Origin: Desulfarculaceae bacterium
Lineage (GTDB): Bacteria > Desulfobacterota > Desulfarculia > Desulfarculales > Desulfarculaceae
Direction of reading: 5' to 3'
DNA length: 64,000 nucleotides
NCBI GenBank assembly: GCA_021737145.1
Contig: JAIPEN010000002.1
Span: 62,001-126,000, forward strand
Below, piece after piece: positions 16,343-23,591 of the stretch (the stretch's first letter is position 1; the number at the start of each line of letters is the position of its first letter). The position numbers were made by a program, and so were the translations under genes. The notes beneath the pieces were generated by a model, which had not been told where the DNA came from, ran no database searches, and saw only the letters and a program-made list of their open reading frames with translations.

Positions 16343-16969
16343 CTAGCGGTTCAGCCCCCGGGCCAGGGCCCGGGCCAGGCGGTCCAACAGCTCCAGGGGG
16401 GTGTCCGCCCCCAGGTCCAGGGCCCCGCCCAGCCAGAAGAAGCCCGAGGCCGTGGCCACCACGGCCAGGGCCAGCTCGCGGGACCGCTCCCGGGGCCAGC
16501 CCATCTGCTCCCCGGCCGGGGCGATCATGCCGGCCACCAGCTCCAGATGCTCCTCCAGGCGCGCGGCCACCAGGGCGTGGGCCTCCCCGCCGGTGGCCAG
16601 GGAGAGCGACTGGTTCAACAGGGCGGCGGCTTCGGGCCGCAGCTGGAAAAAGCGCAGGTGCACCGCGGCCACGTCGGCGACCAGGGCCTCGGCATCGGTG
16701 GGGGCCAGGCCCACCGGCCGCACCCGACGGGCCAGGTCGGTGAGCAGGGTGTCCACCAGCGAGGCCACGAAGGCGTCCTTGCTGGGCCAGTGGGTGAAAA
16801 AAGTTCCCTTGCCCACCCCGGCGGCGGCGGTTATCTGGGCCACCTTGGTGGCCTCCAGGCCCTGGGCGGCCATGAGCCTCCGCCCCGCCTCGCTCAGGCG
16901 GCGGGCCGCCTCGCGGCGGCGCTGCTGGCGCGGGCTGGGAGGGCGCGCGGCTGGGGGAGGTGCATCCAT
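16343..16969 (-). CDS. TetR/AcrR-family transcriptional regulator
   Basis: The N-terminal helix-turn-helix is evident: RRLMAAQGLEATKVAQITAAAGVGKGTFFTHWPSKDAFVASLV, where GVGKGTFFTHWPSK is the recognition-helix region. The C-terminal 140 residues form a ligand-binding/dimer domain without a recognisable ligand signature. The start is uncertain: 16969 (MDAPPP) is chosen because the HTH begins soon after, but 17005 is possible and neither has a strong ribosome site. It is divergent from the DUF6125 gene by about 110 bases. TetR-like palindromes exist at 2651-2699, but nothing ties them to this regulator. Confidence 0.87.
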   Translation of the reverse strand: MDAPPPAARPPSPRQQRRREAARRLSEAGRRLMAAQGLEATKVAQITAAAGVGKGTFFTHWPSKDAFVASLVDTLLTDLARRVRPVGLAPTDAEALVADVAAVHLRFFQLRPEAAALLNQSLSLATGGEAHALVAARLEEHLELVAGMIAPAGEQMGWPRERSRELALAVVATASGFFWLGGALDLGADTPLELLDRLARALARGLNR

Positions 16970-17077
16970 GCCGGGATTGTCCCTTGCCCCCGCCGGTGCT
17001 GTCAACCAGGCTGAGGTTTAGACAGGCGGGCCTGCTTGGGTTACAATGGGCCGCCCATTCCGGCCAAGGAGGAGCCC

Positions 17078-17824
17078 ATGCCCATCGACGCCCAAAGCGT
17101 GCGCGAGCTCGATCATGATGATTTGATCTGGTTCGTGCTGGAGACCTTTCACCGCAACCTGATCCACTACGGCCTGTGGTTCCGCGAGGTGGAGCACCAG
17201 AACGGCCTGCAAGAGGCCCTGGCCGCCGACGCGGCGGTGTTTCGCACCGGCATGGCCTATGAGATGAAGCGTCTGGGCAAGATCCTGGGCTTCGAGGTGG
17301 ACAAGGACGGGGTGCCCATGAGGCTCAGGCAGATGAGCCAGGACGAGCTCATGGAGCTGGCCACCGGCTCGGCGGCCAACTGGCTGGTCACCGACGGGGT
17401 GTGGTTCCAGCAGGTGGAGCGCGACCACGGCATGGACTACGCCAAGCGGTCCAACGACCTCTGCTGGGCCCGGCTGAGCCCCCACGAGGCCTTTAACATC
17501 AAGCGCTTCTTGGGCATGGGCAAGCACCCCGGCCTGGAGGGCCTCAAGCGGGCCCTGAACTTCCGCAACTACTCCCTGCTCAACAAGCAGTCCATCCACG
17601 AGGTGGATGAAAACGGCTTCATCTTCCAGATGAACGACTGCCGGGTGCAGTCGGCCCGCAAGCGCCAGGGCCTGGCCGACTACCCCTGCCACTCGGTGGG
17701 CAACGTGGAGTACCCCTCCTTTGCCTCGTCCATTGACGAGCGCATCGTCACCCAGTGTGTGGGCTGCCCGCCGGATCACCCGGACGAGTGGTATTGCGCC
17801 TGGAAGTTCACCCTGGAGGAGTAG
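17078..17824 (+). CDS. DUF6125-family protein
   Basis: This cytoplasmic protein of 248 residues and unknown function is common in anaerobic Desulfobacterota and Clostridia. The C-terminal part has the conserved cysteine pattern of the family: FQMNDCRVQSARKRQGL, then YPCHSVGNVEYPSFA, and TQCVGCPPD followed by WYCAWKF. Five Cys in the last 70 residues suggest a metal or Fe-S site. The N-terminal half has a repeated pattern WF-REVEHQNGL / WFQQVERDHGM, suggesting an internal duplication or two equal helical hairpins. The start at 17078 follows AAGGAGG. It is divergent from a TetR regulator, which may control it. Confidence 0.8.
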   Translation: MPIDAQSVRELDHDDLIWFVLETFHRNLIHYGLWFREVEHQNGLQEALAADAAVFRTGMAYEMKRLGKILGFEVDKDGVPMRLRQMSQDELMELATGSAANWLVTDGVWFQQVERDHGMDYAKRSNDLCWARLSPHEAFNIKRFLGMGKHPGLEGLKRALNFRNYSLLNKQSIHEVDENGFIFQMNDCRVQSARKRQGLADYPCHSVGNVEYPSFASSIDERIVTQCVGCPPDHPDEWYCAWKFTLEE

Positions 17825-18149
17825 GCGCGACTCGGCTGCGCCAGTAGGCCGGGGGAGCAAAAAAAGAGTTTGGAAGGAAGAAAGGGTGCGGAAAGTGGGC
17901 GCGCCCCTGGGTTTGCGGCGGCCAGACCGGTTTAGTGGCGGTCCGTGGAGGACGGGAGAGCGGACCGTTTGACTGGACGGGGGCTCCCGCAACCACTCTC
18001 ATCCCGGCCCGTGGTCATTGGGGCCGCGCGGCACCGTCCTGACGACCCGTGAGCCTCTTTCTTTCCCTACCTGCCCTGGCCGCCCGCCAGCAGGCCGGCT
18101 GGCTCACCGGGTTGTCCTTTCTTTTTGCCGTTGAACAGGCGGCGGGTTG
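17825..18149. other. Intergenic region, no gene seen
   Basis: This 325-base stretch between the DUF6125 gene and the 3' end of the CGGC gene holds a purine-rich run at 17857-17890 and a hairpin-forming pair CGGTCCG/CGGACCG near 17939-17967. A segment at 18077-18108 (CCTGGCCGCCCGCC core) is similar to one at 18889-18922. I see no promoter or coding signal. Confidence 0.5.
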
Positions 18150-18527
18150 TCAGGCGAATATGTCGCTTGGCATGTAGGGGTGGGTTCCTTCAATCACCCG
18201 CACCCCCGCCTTGGCCTTGATTTTTTTGATGATGGTGTCGCTGTGGGGGCAGTGATCCGTGATGCAGGGGGCAACGTGGACCACGGTGGGCTTTTCGTCC
18301 AGCGGCTTGTTCCAAAGGCTCACCTGGGCCAGGCGGGTTACGATGGTGGCCCCCGGGCAGTCCCCGCAAGACAAAAGGCCCATCACCTGGGCGGGGCAGT
18401 CCTCGTAAATCTCGAAAACACCTTCCCGCCGATTAAAGGCCACCAGGCAGCGCGAGCAACCAATGCAAACATCGTCCATGGCCCGCTTGCATCCCACGAT
18501 TAAAACCTTTTCCACATTGTTCTCCAT
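18150..18527 (-). CDS. CGGC-domain cysteine-rich protein
   Basis: The 125-residue cytoplasmic protein of the CGGC family is a putative metal-binding domain of unknown role found in anaerobes. Cysteines are at 13 (IVGCKRA), 21, 24 and 27 (CIGCSRCL), 44, 54 and 57 (LLSCGDCPG), 88 and 93. The family-naming CGGC motif is CGDC here, an Asp for Gly change. The ending GVRVIEGTHPY matches the family's final GTH motif. It is preceded by a 400-base AT-richer region that must carry its promoter, and it appears monocistronic. Confidence 0.85.
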   Translation of the reverse strand: MENNVEKVLIVGCKRAMDDVCIGCSRCLVAFNRREGVFEIYEDCPAQVMGLLSCGDCPGATIVTRLAQVSLWNKPLDEKPTVVHVAPCITDHCPHSDTIIKKIKAKAGVRVIEGTHPYMPSDIFA

Positions 18528-18925
18528 TTGATATAGGATCCCCGGTTTTGCTTGTTGCCAGGGTAGAGGTTGACAAGGCTTAATAGCCTATAGTTTGTAG
18601 GCATATAAAGCAAGCCTGGGATGTAACAACCTGTTTTTTAAGATTTATCAGGTGTAGATTTACGGTATTGATTTGGTTGGATTACTTTGGATCCACCGGA
18701 AACACCGGCCGGAATGGCCGCGGAGGGTGGCTCCGCTGTCTTTGACCACAGGGCCTCACCTGGAAACCATGAGCAAGCTGTAGGCCATGCAAAAGGCTAA
18801 GCAGGGCCGCTGACCGCGTATGGAGGGGCGATAGCCAATCCGACCGGGAAGGAGCGCATCGGTCTTTTCATCAAGTTTGGACAACCTGTCCTGGCCGCCC
18901 GCCGGCAGGCAGCCAGGCCCAGCCG
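18528..18925. other. Intergenic region upstream of the CGGC gene
   Basis: No credible gene is present. The half next to the CGGC gene (18540-18690) is AT-rich and holds small palindromes: GGCT-TAAT-AGCC (18583-18594) and GCCTA-N7-TAGGC (18591-18607 area). These are candidate operator or promoter elements for the CGGC gene on the minus strand. The other half (18700-18925) is GC-rich and separates it from the 3' end of the molybdopterin oxidoreductase gene, without an obvious terminator. Confidence 0.5.
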
Positions 18926-21004
18926 CTACTCAGCCCGCTCCACCCGGCAGGGAATGGCGGCCAGGTTGGGGGTGCCGAACTGCTTGCCCAGCTTCTCGGC
19001 GCTGGTGAGCAGGTTGAAGTTGCTCCTGTCCCAGCCGCCCAGGTGGTCGGGGTCCTCGGGGAACCACCAGCCGTGCTCGGCGTGGACCGTGCCCTTGAGC
19101 ACCCGCTCGCTGAGCCGGGCCTTTTGCACGATGCTTCCCTGGCGGGTGGTGATGCGCACCTGGTCGCCCTCGGCGATGCCCAGTTCCAGGGCGTCCAGGG
19201 GGTGCATCTCCATGAGCGGCTCGGGGTCGTGGGCCCGGAGCTGGTCCACCCAGCGGTAGGACGAGTGCAGGGCGGTGAGCTTCTTGCGGCCGGTGAGCAC
19301 CAGGGGGAACTCGCCGCTGAGCTCCTCGGGGAAGCCCTCCCAGGCGGGCAGGGGGGGCAAGCCAAACTTGCCGGCCGTGGAGAGCATCAGCTCCACCTTG
19401 CCGGTGGGGGTGCGGAAGCCCTTGCTCTCGTACTTGCGGTACTTGGGCGGCCCCTGCAGATGCCCGGCCTCCACGAACTCCTCCCAGCTCAGCCCGCTGG
19501 GCTCCAGCACCATGCCGTTTAGGGCGCGGTAGTCGGAGGGCCACATCTCCTCGCCGGCCAGGCGGCGGCCCAGGTCGCAGCAGATCTGGGAGGTGGCGCG
19601 GCACTCGGGCGGCGGGTCCACCACCTGGGGCCGGGCCAAAATGTAGCCGTGGCCCAGGCCGTAGTGGCCGATGTCGTCGAACTCCAAACTGGCCGCCGCG
19701 GGCAGCACCACATCGCACAGGGCGGCGCTGGGGGTCATGTAAAGCTCGGCGCAGGCCAAAAACTCCAGGCGCTCCAGGGCCTGTTTGGCCAGGCGGCTGT
19801 CGGCCCAGATCAAAAGCGGGTTGGTGTCAAAGAAGAACATGCCCTTGACGGGGTAGGGCTCGCCCGCCAGCACCGCGCGGCGCAGGTGGGCCGGGGGGAT
19901 GGTCATGAAGCGGGGGATGACCCCGTGGTGGGCGCTTATCATCTCGGTGCGCTTGCCGGGCACCAGGTCGGCCCGCACAAAGGCCCCCAGCCCGGCGATG
20001 GCCGGGTCCAGGGGGGCGCGGTTGCCGCCGGGCACGTCCAGGTTGCCGCACAGGGCCATGAGGCAGACCAGGGCGCGGGCGGCGTGGAAGGCGTGGTTGG
20101 TGTGCTCGATGGGGTTGCCCCAGGCCAGGGCGGCCGGCTTGGCGCTGGCGTAGATGCGGGCCGCCTGGCGGATCTGCTCCGGCTCCAGCCAGGTGATCGC
20201 CGCCACCTCCTCCGGGGTGTAGCGCGCCGCCGCCTGGGCCAGCTCCTCGAAGCCGTGGGTGTGCTGGGCCACGAAGTCCTGGTCGTAGAGCTTTTCGGCG
20301 ATGATCACGTTGATCAGGCCCAGGGCCAGGGCCGCGTCGCTGCCCGGCCGGAGCTGCAGATGCAGCTTGGCCTTTTCGCACATCTCGCTGCGGTGGGGGT
20401 CGATGATCATGAGCTGGCTGCCCGCCTTGAGCCGGGCGCTTAGCTGGGAGCCGATGCCCCCCTCCTCGTGGGTGGCCATGGGATTGCTGGCCCAGAGCAC
20501 CACCAGCTCGCTGGGCTCCTTGAAGTCCACCACCGGGTAGAAGCCGCAGGTGTGCACCCCGGTGATCTCGCGGGGGGCGTGGCACACGTCCTGGTTGGCC
20601 ACCAGGTTGGGCGAGCCGAAGGTGTTGGCCAGACGGATCATGGCAAAGTGGTCCAGGCCCTTGGGCATGCCCAGGGCAAAGGCCACCGCGCGGGCCCCGT
20701 CGCGCTGGCGGATGGCGTCCAGGCGCCCGGCGATCTCGTCCAGGGCCTCGTCCCAGGACACGGGCTCCCACTGGCCCGAGCCCCGGGGGCCGGTGCGCCT
20801 GAGGGGCTGGGTGAGTCGCTTGGGGTGGTAGAGGCGGTGGTGGGCATTGAGGCCCTTGGGGCAGGCGTAGCCCCGGTTGAGCCAGCCCTCGGGGTCGGGC
20901 TTGATCTTGGTGATGCGCCCGTCCTCCACCGTGACCAACAGCCCGCAACCCCCATGGTCCATATAGGAACAGTGGGTTCTCACTTCTTTGCTGGGGTTGT
21001 TCAT
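18926..21004 (-). CDS. Molybdopterin-dependent oxidoreductase, DMSO-reductase superfamily
   Basis: The 692-residue catalytic subunit is predicted to bind Mo- or W-bis-pyranopterin and one N-terminal [4Fe-4S] cluster. Cluster ligands are Cys12, Cys20 and Cys48 (HCSYMDHGGCG ... GYACPKG); the second ligand of the usual C-x2/3-C-x3-C-x27-C pattern is Asp16. NQDVCHAPREIT near residue 148 provides a Cys at the place of the metal ligand. The C-terminal domain with LTGRKKLTALHSSYRW, MEMHPLDALELGI and EGDQVRITTRQG is the dinucleotide-binding fold. No Tat signal, electron-transfer subunit or membrane anchor is adjacent, so it is probably soluble and cytoplasmic. It recalls acetylene-hydratase-like and other single-subunit enzymes, but the substrate is unknown. 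Start 21004 is chosen because the Fe-S domain begins there. Divergent from the DUF169 operon. Confidence 0.88.
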   Translation of the reverse strand: MNNPSKEVRTHCSYMDHGGCGLLVTVEDGRITKIKPDPEGWLNRGYACPKGLNAHHRLYHPKRLTQPLRRTGPRGSGQWEPVSWDEALDEIAGRLDAIRQRDGARAVAFALGMPKGLDHFAMIRLANTFGSPNLVANQDVCHAPREITGVHTCGFYPVVDFKEPSELVVLWASNPMATHEEGGIGSQLSARLKAGSQLMIIDPHRSEMCEKAKLHLQLRPGSDAALALGLINVIIAEKLYDQDFVAQHTHGFEELAQAAARYTPEEVAAITWLEPEQIRQAARIYASAKPAALAWGNPIEHTNHAFHAARALVCLMALCGNLDVPGGNRAPLDPAIAGLGAFVRADLVPGKRTEMISAHHGVIPRFMTIPPAHLRRAVLAGEPYPVKGMFFFDTNPLLIWADSRLAKQALERLEFLACAELYMTPSAALCDVVLPAAASLEFDDIGHYGLGHGYILARPQVVDPPPECRATSQICCDLGRRLAGEEMWPSDYRALNGMVLEPSGLSWEEFVEAGHLQGPPKYRKYESKGFRTPTGKVELMLSTAGKFGLPPLPAWEGFPEELSGEFPLVLTGRKKLTALHSSYRWVDQLRAHDPEPLMEMHPLDALELGIAEGDQVRITTRQGSIVQKARLSERVLKGTVHAEHGWWFPEDPDHLGGWDRSNFNLLTSAEKLGKQFGTPNLAAIPCRVERAE

Positions 21005-21014
21005 GCCCTTGTGC

Positions 21015-21043
21015 TTCCTCTCCCGGTCCCCAGGAGTTATAAT
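21015..21043 (+). promoter_or_regulatory. Possible promoter of the DUF169-CoaE operon
   Basis: A perfect TATAAT (21038-21043) lies in the 118-base divergent gap with a poor -35 (TTCCTC) 17 bases upstream. A weak -35 would suit an activated promoter. Confidence 0.4.
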
Positions 21044-21122
21044 TCCGGCGAAATGTAGAGATTTAATCACCTCGGGGGCCCGGAGGCAAGCCCGTGGAGC
21101 CTCTTGGGAGGGAGAGCCCGCC

Positions 21123-21899
21123 ATGGACGCCAAACAGGTTGAACAAGAACTGAGCGGATTTCTGCGCCCCGCCACCTTTCCGGTGGGGCTCAGCGTGCTG
21201 GGGCCGGACGATGAGCTGCCCCCGGGCATGGCCAAGCTGGCCGGACGCCGCACCCCCATGCTGGTGTGCCAGGGCGTAACCCTGGCCCGGCGCTACGGCT
21301 GGCCGGTGGTCCTGGAGCCCGAGGACATGCTCTGTCCCCTGGGCGCGGCGGCCCTGGGCTTTGTCCCGGCCACCCGGGGATTTTTGGAAGGCCACACCGG
21401 GGTGCCCAACTGGGTCTGCTCGGACGCGGCCCGGGCCACGGTGGCCGAGGGCATCCCCAAGCTGACCCACGGCGACCACAGCCGCTTCCTGGTGGCCCCC
21501 CTGGACCAGATGGACTGGGAGCCCCAGTTGGTGCTGGTGTTCGGCAACCCGGCCCAGATGGTGCGCCTGGTGCAGTCATTGGTGCACCACACCGGCCAGG
21601 CCGTGGACTTCAGCGTGCTGGGGGGCATCGGCTGCGCCACCTATGTGTCCAAGGCCATCCTCACCGGCCAGTGCCAGCTGGTGCCCTGCGGGGCCGGGGA
21701 CCGCATCTTCGCCATGGCCCAGGACGACGAGATGGTCTTCGCCATCCCGGCCGGGGAGATGGACAAGGTGCTCAGCGGACTGGCGGCCACCCACAAGGCC
21801 GGCCTGCGCTATCCGGTGACCCCCTATCTGCGCTTCCAGACCGAAATGCCCGACACCTACCAGGCCCTGCTCCAGGACCTGGCCGCGTCCGCTGACTAG
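21123..21899 (+). CDS. DUF169-family protein
   Basis: This cytoplasmic protein of 258 residues and unknown biochemical function belongs to a family found mainly in anaerobic bacteria and archaea. The family features visible are VGLSVLGPDDELP near residue 20, TPMLVCQGVTLARRYGWPVV with a conserved Cys, EDMLCPLGAAALGF with a second Cys, VLVFGNPAQMVRLVQ, and QDDEMVFAIPAGEMDKVLSGL near the end. The last two motifs recur in the DUF169 half of the fusion at 23592-25010, so the operon carries two diverged copies. It is the first gene of the operon divergent from the molybdopterin enzyme. The ribosome site is GGGAGGGAG. Confidence 0.85.
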   Translation: MDAKQVEQELSGFLRPATFPVGLSVLGPDDELPPGMAKLAGRRTPMLVCQGVTLARRYGWPVVLEPEDMLCPLGAAALGFVPATRGFLEGHTGVPNWVCSDAARATVAEGIPKLTHGDHSRFLVAPLDQMDWEPQLVLVFGNPAQMVRLVQSLVHHTGQAVDFSVLGGIGCATYVSKAILTGQCQLVPCGAGDRIFAMAQDDEMVFAIPAGEMDKVLSGLAATHKAGLRYPVTPYLRFQTEMPDTYQALLQDLAASAD

Positions 21900-21934
21900 C
21901 GCTCCCGGCGCGCCCCACGCCGGAAAGGAGAACC

Positions 21935-22432
21935 ATGCCCCATTTGCAAGCCTTCACCCGCAACCGCTGCACCACGGTGGAGAAGCTGGGCGATCAAGCC
22001 ATGCGCTCCACCTGCCGTTTACAAGACAACCTGGTGGACCTCATGGTCAGCCTGGAGGTGAGCCTGCCCGGCCTGGAGATAAGCGCGGTGAGCTGCGAGG
22101 CCCGCCGCGCGGCGCCTCCCCTGCCGGCCGACGCCGCACAGAGGCTGAACAAGGTCTTGGGAGTGCGGGTGGGCTCGGGCATGCTCAAGATCATCGAGGG
22201 CCTGGTGGGCCAAGAGGAGGCCTATGCCGAGCTGAGCTTCATGGTGGAGGAGTGCTGCCATGGGCTGATCCTGAGCCTGACCAAGCAGGAGCTGCAAAAG
22301 GCCCCCCGCGAGCCGGCCGATTCCAAGGCCCATTTCGCGGGCATGGTCCAGCGCAACACCCGCCTGATCAACCGCTGCGCAGCCTTTGCCGTGGGGAGCT
22401 CCCTGGTGGAAGGCCTGGAGCCGCCCGAGTAG
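21935..22432 (+). CDS. DUF2889-like protein
   Basis: The 165-residue protein has a pattern resembling DUF2889: an N-terminal basic segment (FTRNRCTTVEKLGDQ), a strand region ending in LEISAVSCEARRAAPPLP, and a helical half with VGSGMLKIIEGLVGQEE and MVEECCHGLI. The same order of elements appears in the first 110 residues of the next gene product (MRNKLVGVEKL ... RIGRLQGAWRRY ... LILECCDCVL), so the two are paralogous domains. Paired cysteines (ECCH, ECCD) are shared. The function of DUF2889 is unknown. AAAGGAG lies before the ATG; the next gene starts 16 bases after the stop. Confidence 0.65.
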   Translation: MPHLQAFTRNRCTTVEKLGDQAMRSTCRLQDNLVDLMVSLEVSLPGLEISAVSCEARRAAPPLPADAAQRLNKVLGVRVGSGMLKIIEGLVGQEEAYAELSFMVEECCHGLILSLTKQELQKAPREPADSKAHFAGMVQRNTRLINRCAAFAVGSSLVEGLEPPE

Positions 22433-22448
22433 GGCGGGGGGAGCGGCC

Positions 22449-23585
22449 ATGATCACTTTCATGCGTAACAAGCTGGTGGGGGTGGAGAAGCTGGCAAGCG
22501 GCGACTATGTGGCCCGGGGCCTGCTGGAGGACCATATCTACGGCCTGGAGGTGGAGTTCACCGTGGACCCGGCCACCCTGCGCATCGGCCGGCTCCAGGG
22601 CGCCTGGCGGCGCTACACCACCCCGGAGTGCCCCCGCGCGGTGGAGATGCTGGAGGCGGCCGAGGGGCTGTGCCTGGCTGATCCCGACTTCAGCCCGCAG
22701 GTGCACAAGCTGGTGGGCCGCCAGGCCTGCCGTCACTTCGCCAACCTGATCCTGGAGTGCTGCGACTGCGTGCTCAAGACCAGGGCCCTGGACCGGGGCG
22801 AGCTGAGCGCCGAGCCCTCGGAGGCCGGCCTGGCCGCCCCGGCGGCCCCGGCGGAGGAGGCCAGGCCGGCAGCCTCCCCGGCTCGGGACTCCGGCCCGGA
22901 CCTGGCCGCGGTCCATGCCGGCCTGGAGGACGCGCCGGAGGGCTTTTTCCTGGACCTGCACGTGCACACTTTCCCTGCCTCGCCCTGCGCCAGCGACGCG
23001 GTGGAAAAGGTCTTGGCCGAGGCCAAGCGCATCGGCCTGGACGGGGTGTGCCTCACCGACCACAACCATTGCTGGGCTCCGGCCGAGGCCGAGCGCCTGG
23101 CCGCAGAGCACGGCATAATCGTGCTGCGGGGCAACGAGGTGACCACCGCCCAGGGAGACATGGTGGTCTTCGGGCTGGAGGAGGACATCCAGGGCATCAT
23201 CACCCTGGAAGACCTGCGCCGGCGGGTGAACCAAGCCGGCGGCTTCATCATAGCGGCCCATCCCTTCCGGGGTTTCCTCACCGTGGGGGTGGAGGAGCTG
23301 GGCATGGAGGTGGAGCAGGCCGCCGGGCGCGGCATGTTCCAGCTGGTGGACGCCATCGAGGTGCTCAACAGCAAGGTGACCCCGCATGAAAACGACTTCT
23401 GCTCCCGGGTGGCCGGGGCCCTGGCCAAGCCGGGCACCGGCGGCAGCGACGCCCACCTGGCCGAAGAAGTGGGCTTTTACGCCACCCGTTTCGAAAAAAT
23501 CATCAATAGCCAGGAAGACCTCTTGGCCGCCCTGCGCCATGGCCGCTATGAGGCCGTGCACTTTCGCGGGGCGGGAAAGGCATAA
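22449..23585 (+). CDS. DUF2889-like domain fused to a PHP phosphoesterase domain
   Basis: The 378-residue protein has residues 1-110 resembling DUF2889, an Ala/Pro/Glu-rich linker (about 118-160) and a PHP metal-dependent phosphoesterase domain from 165. PHP ligands are visible: His171 and His173 (LDLHVHTF), Asp204 and His205 (LTDHNHCW), Glu230 (GNEVTT), His271 (AAHPFRG) and Asp334/His336 (GGSDAHL). The metal site looks complete, so it should be an active phosphoesterase, perhaps on a nucleotide or phosphorylated metabolite. It lies in an operon with DUF2889-like and DUF169 genes. The start at 22449 follows GGGGGGAG; an in-frame ATG at 22386 lies inside the previous gene. I have not seen this fusion described. 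Confidence 0.82.
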   Translation: MITFMRNKLVGVEKLASGDYVARGLLEDHIYGLEVEFTVDPATLRIGRLQGAWRRYTTPECPRAVEMLEAAEGLCLADPDFSPQVHKLVGRQACRHFANLILECCDCVLKTRALDRGELSAEPSEAGLAAPAAPAEEARPAASPARDSGPDLAAVHAGLEDAPEGFFLDLHVHTFPASPCASDAVEKVLAEAKRIGLDGVCLTDHNHCWAPAEAERLAAEHGIIVLRGNEVTTAQGDMVVFGLEEDIQGIITLEDLRRRVNQAGGFIIAAHPFRGFLTVGVEELGMEVEQAAGRGMFQLVDAIEVLNSKVTPHENDFCSRVAGALAKPGTGGSDAHLAEEVGFYATRFEKIINSQEDLLAALRHGRYEAVHFRGAGKA

Positions 23586-23591
23586 GAAAAA

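Noticed and set aside
18077..18922. Similar GC-rich segments at 18077-18108 and 18889-18922 on either side of the CGGC gene as a mobile-element boundary
   Set aside because: Similarity is only moderate over about 35 bases, no transposase is present, and the gene between looks native.
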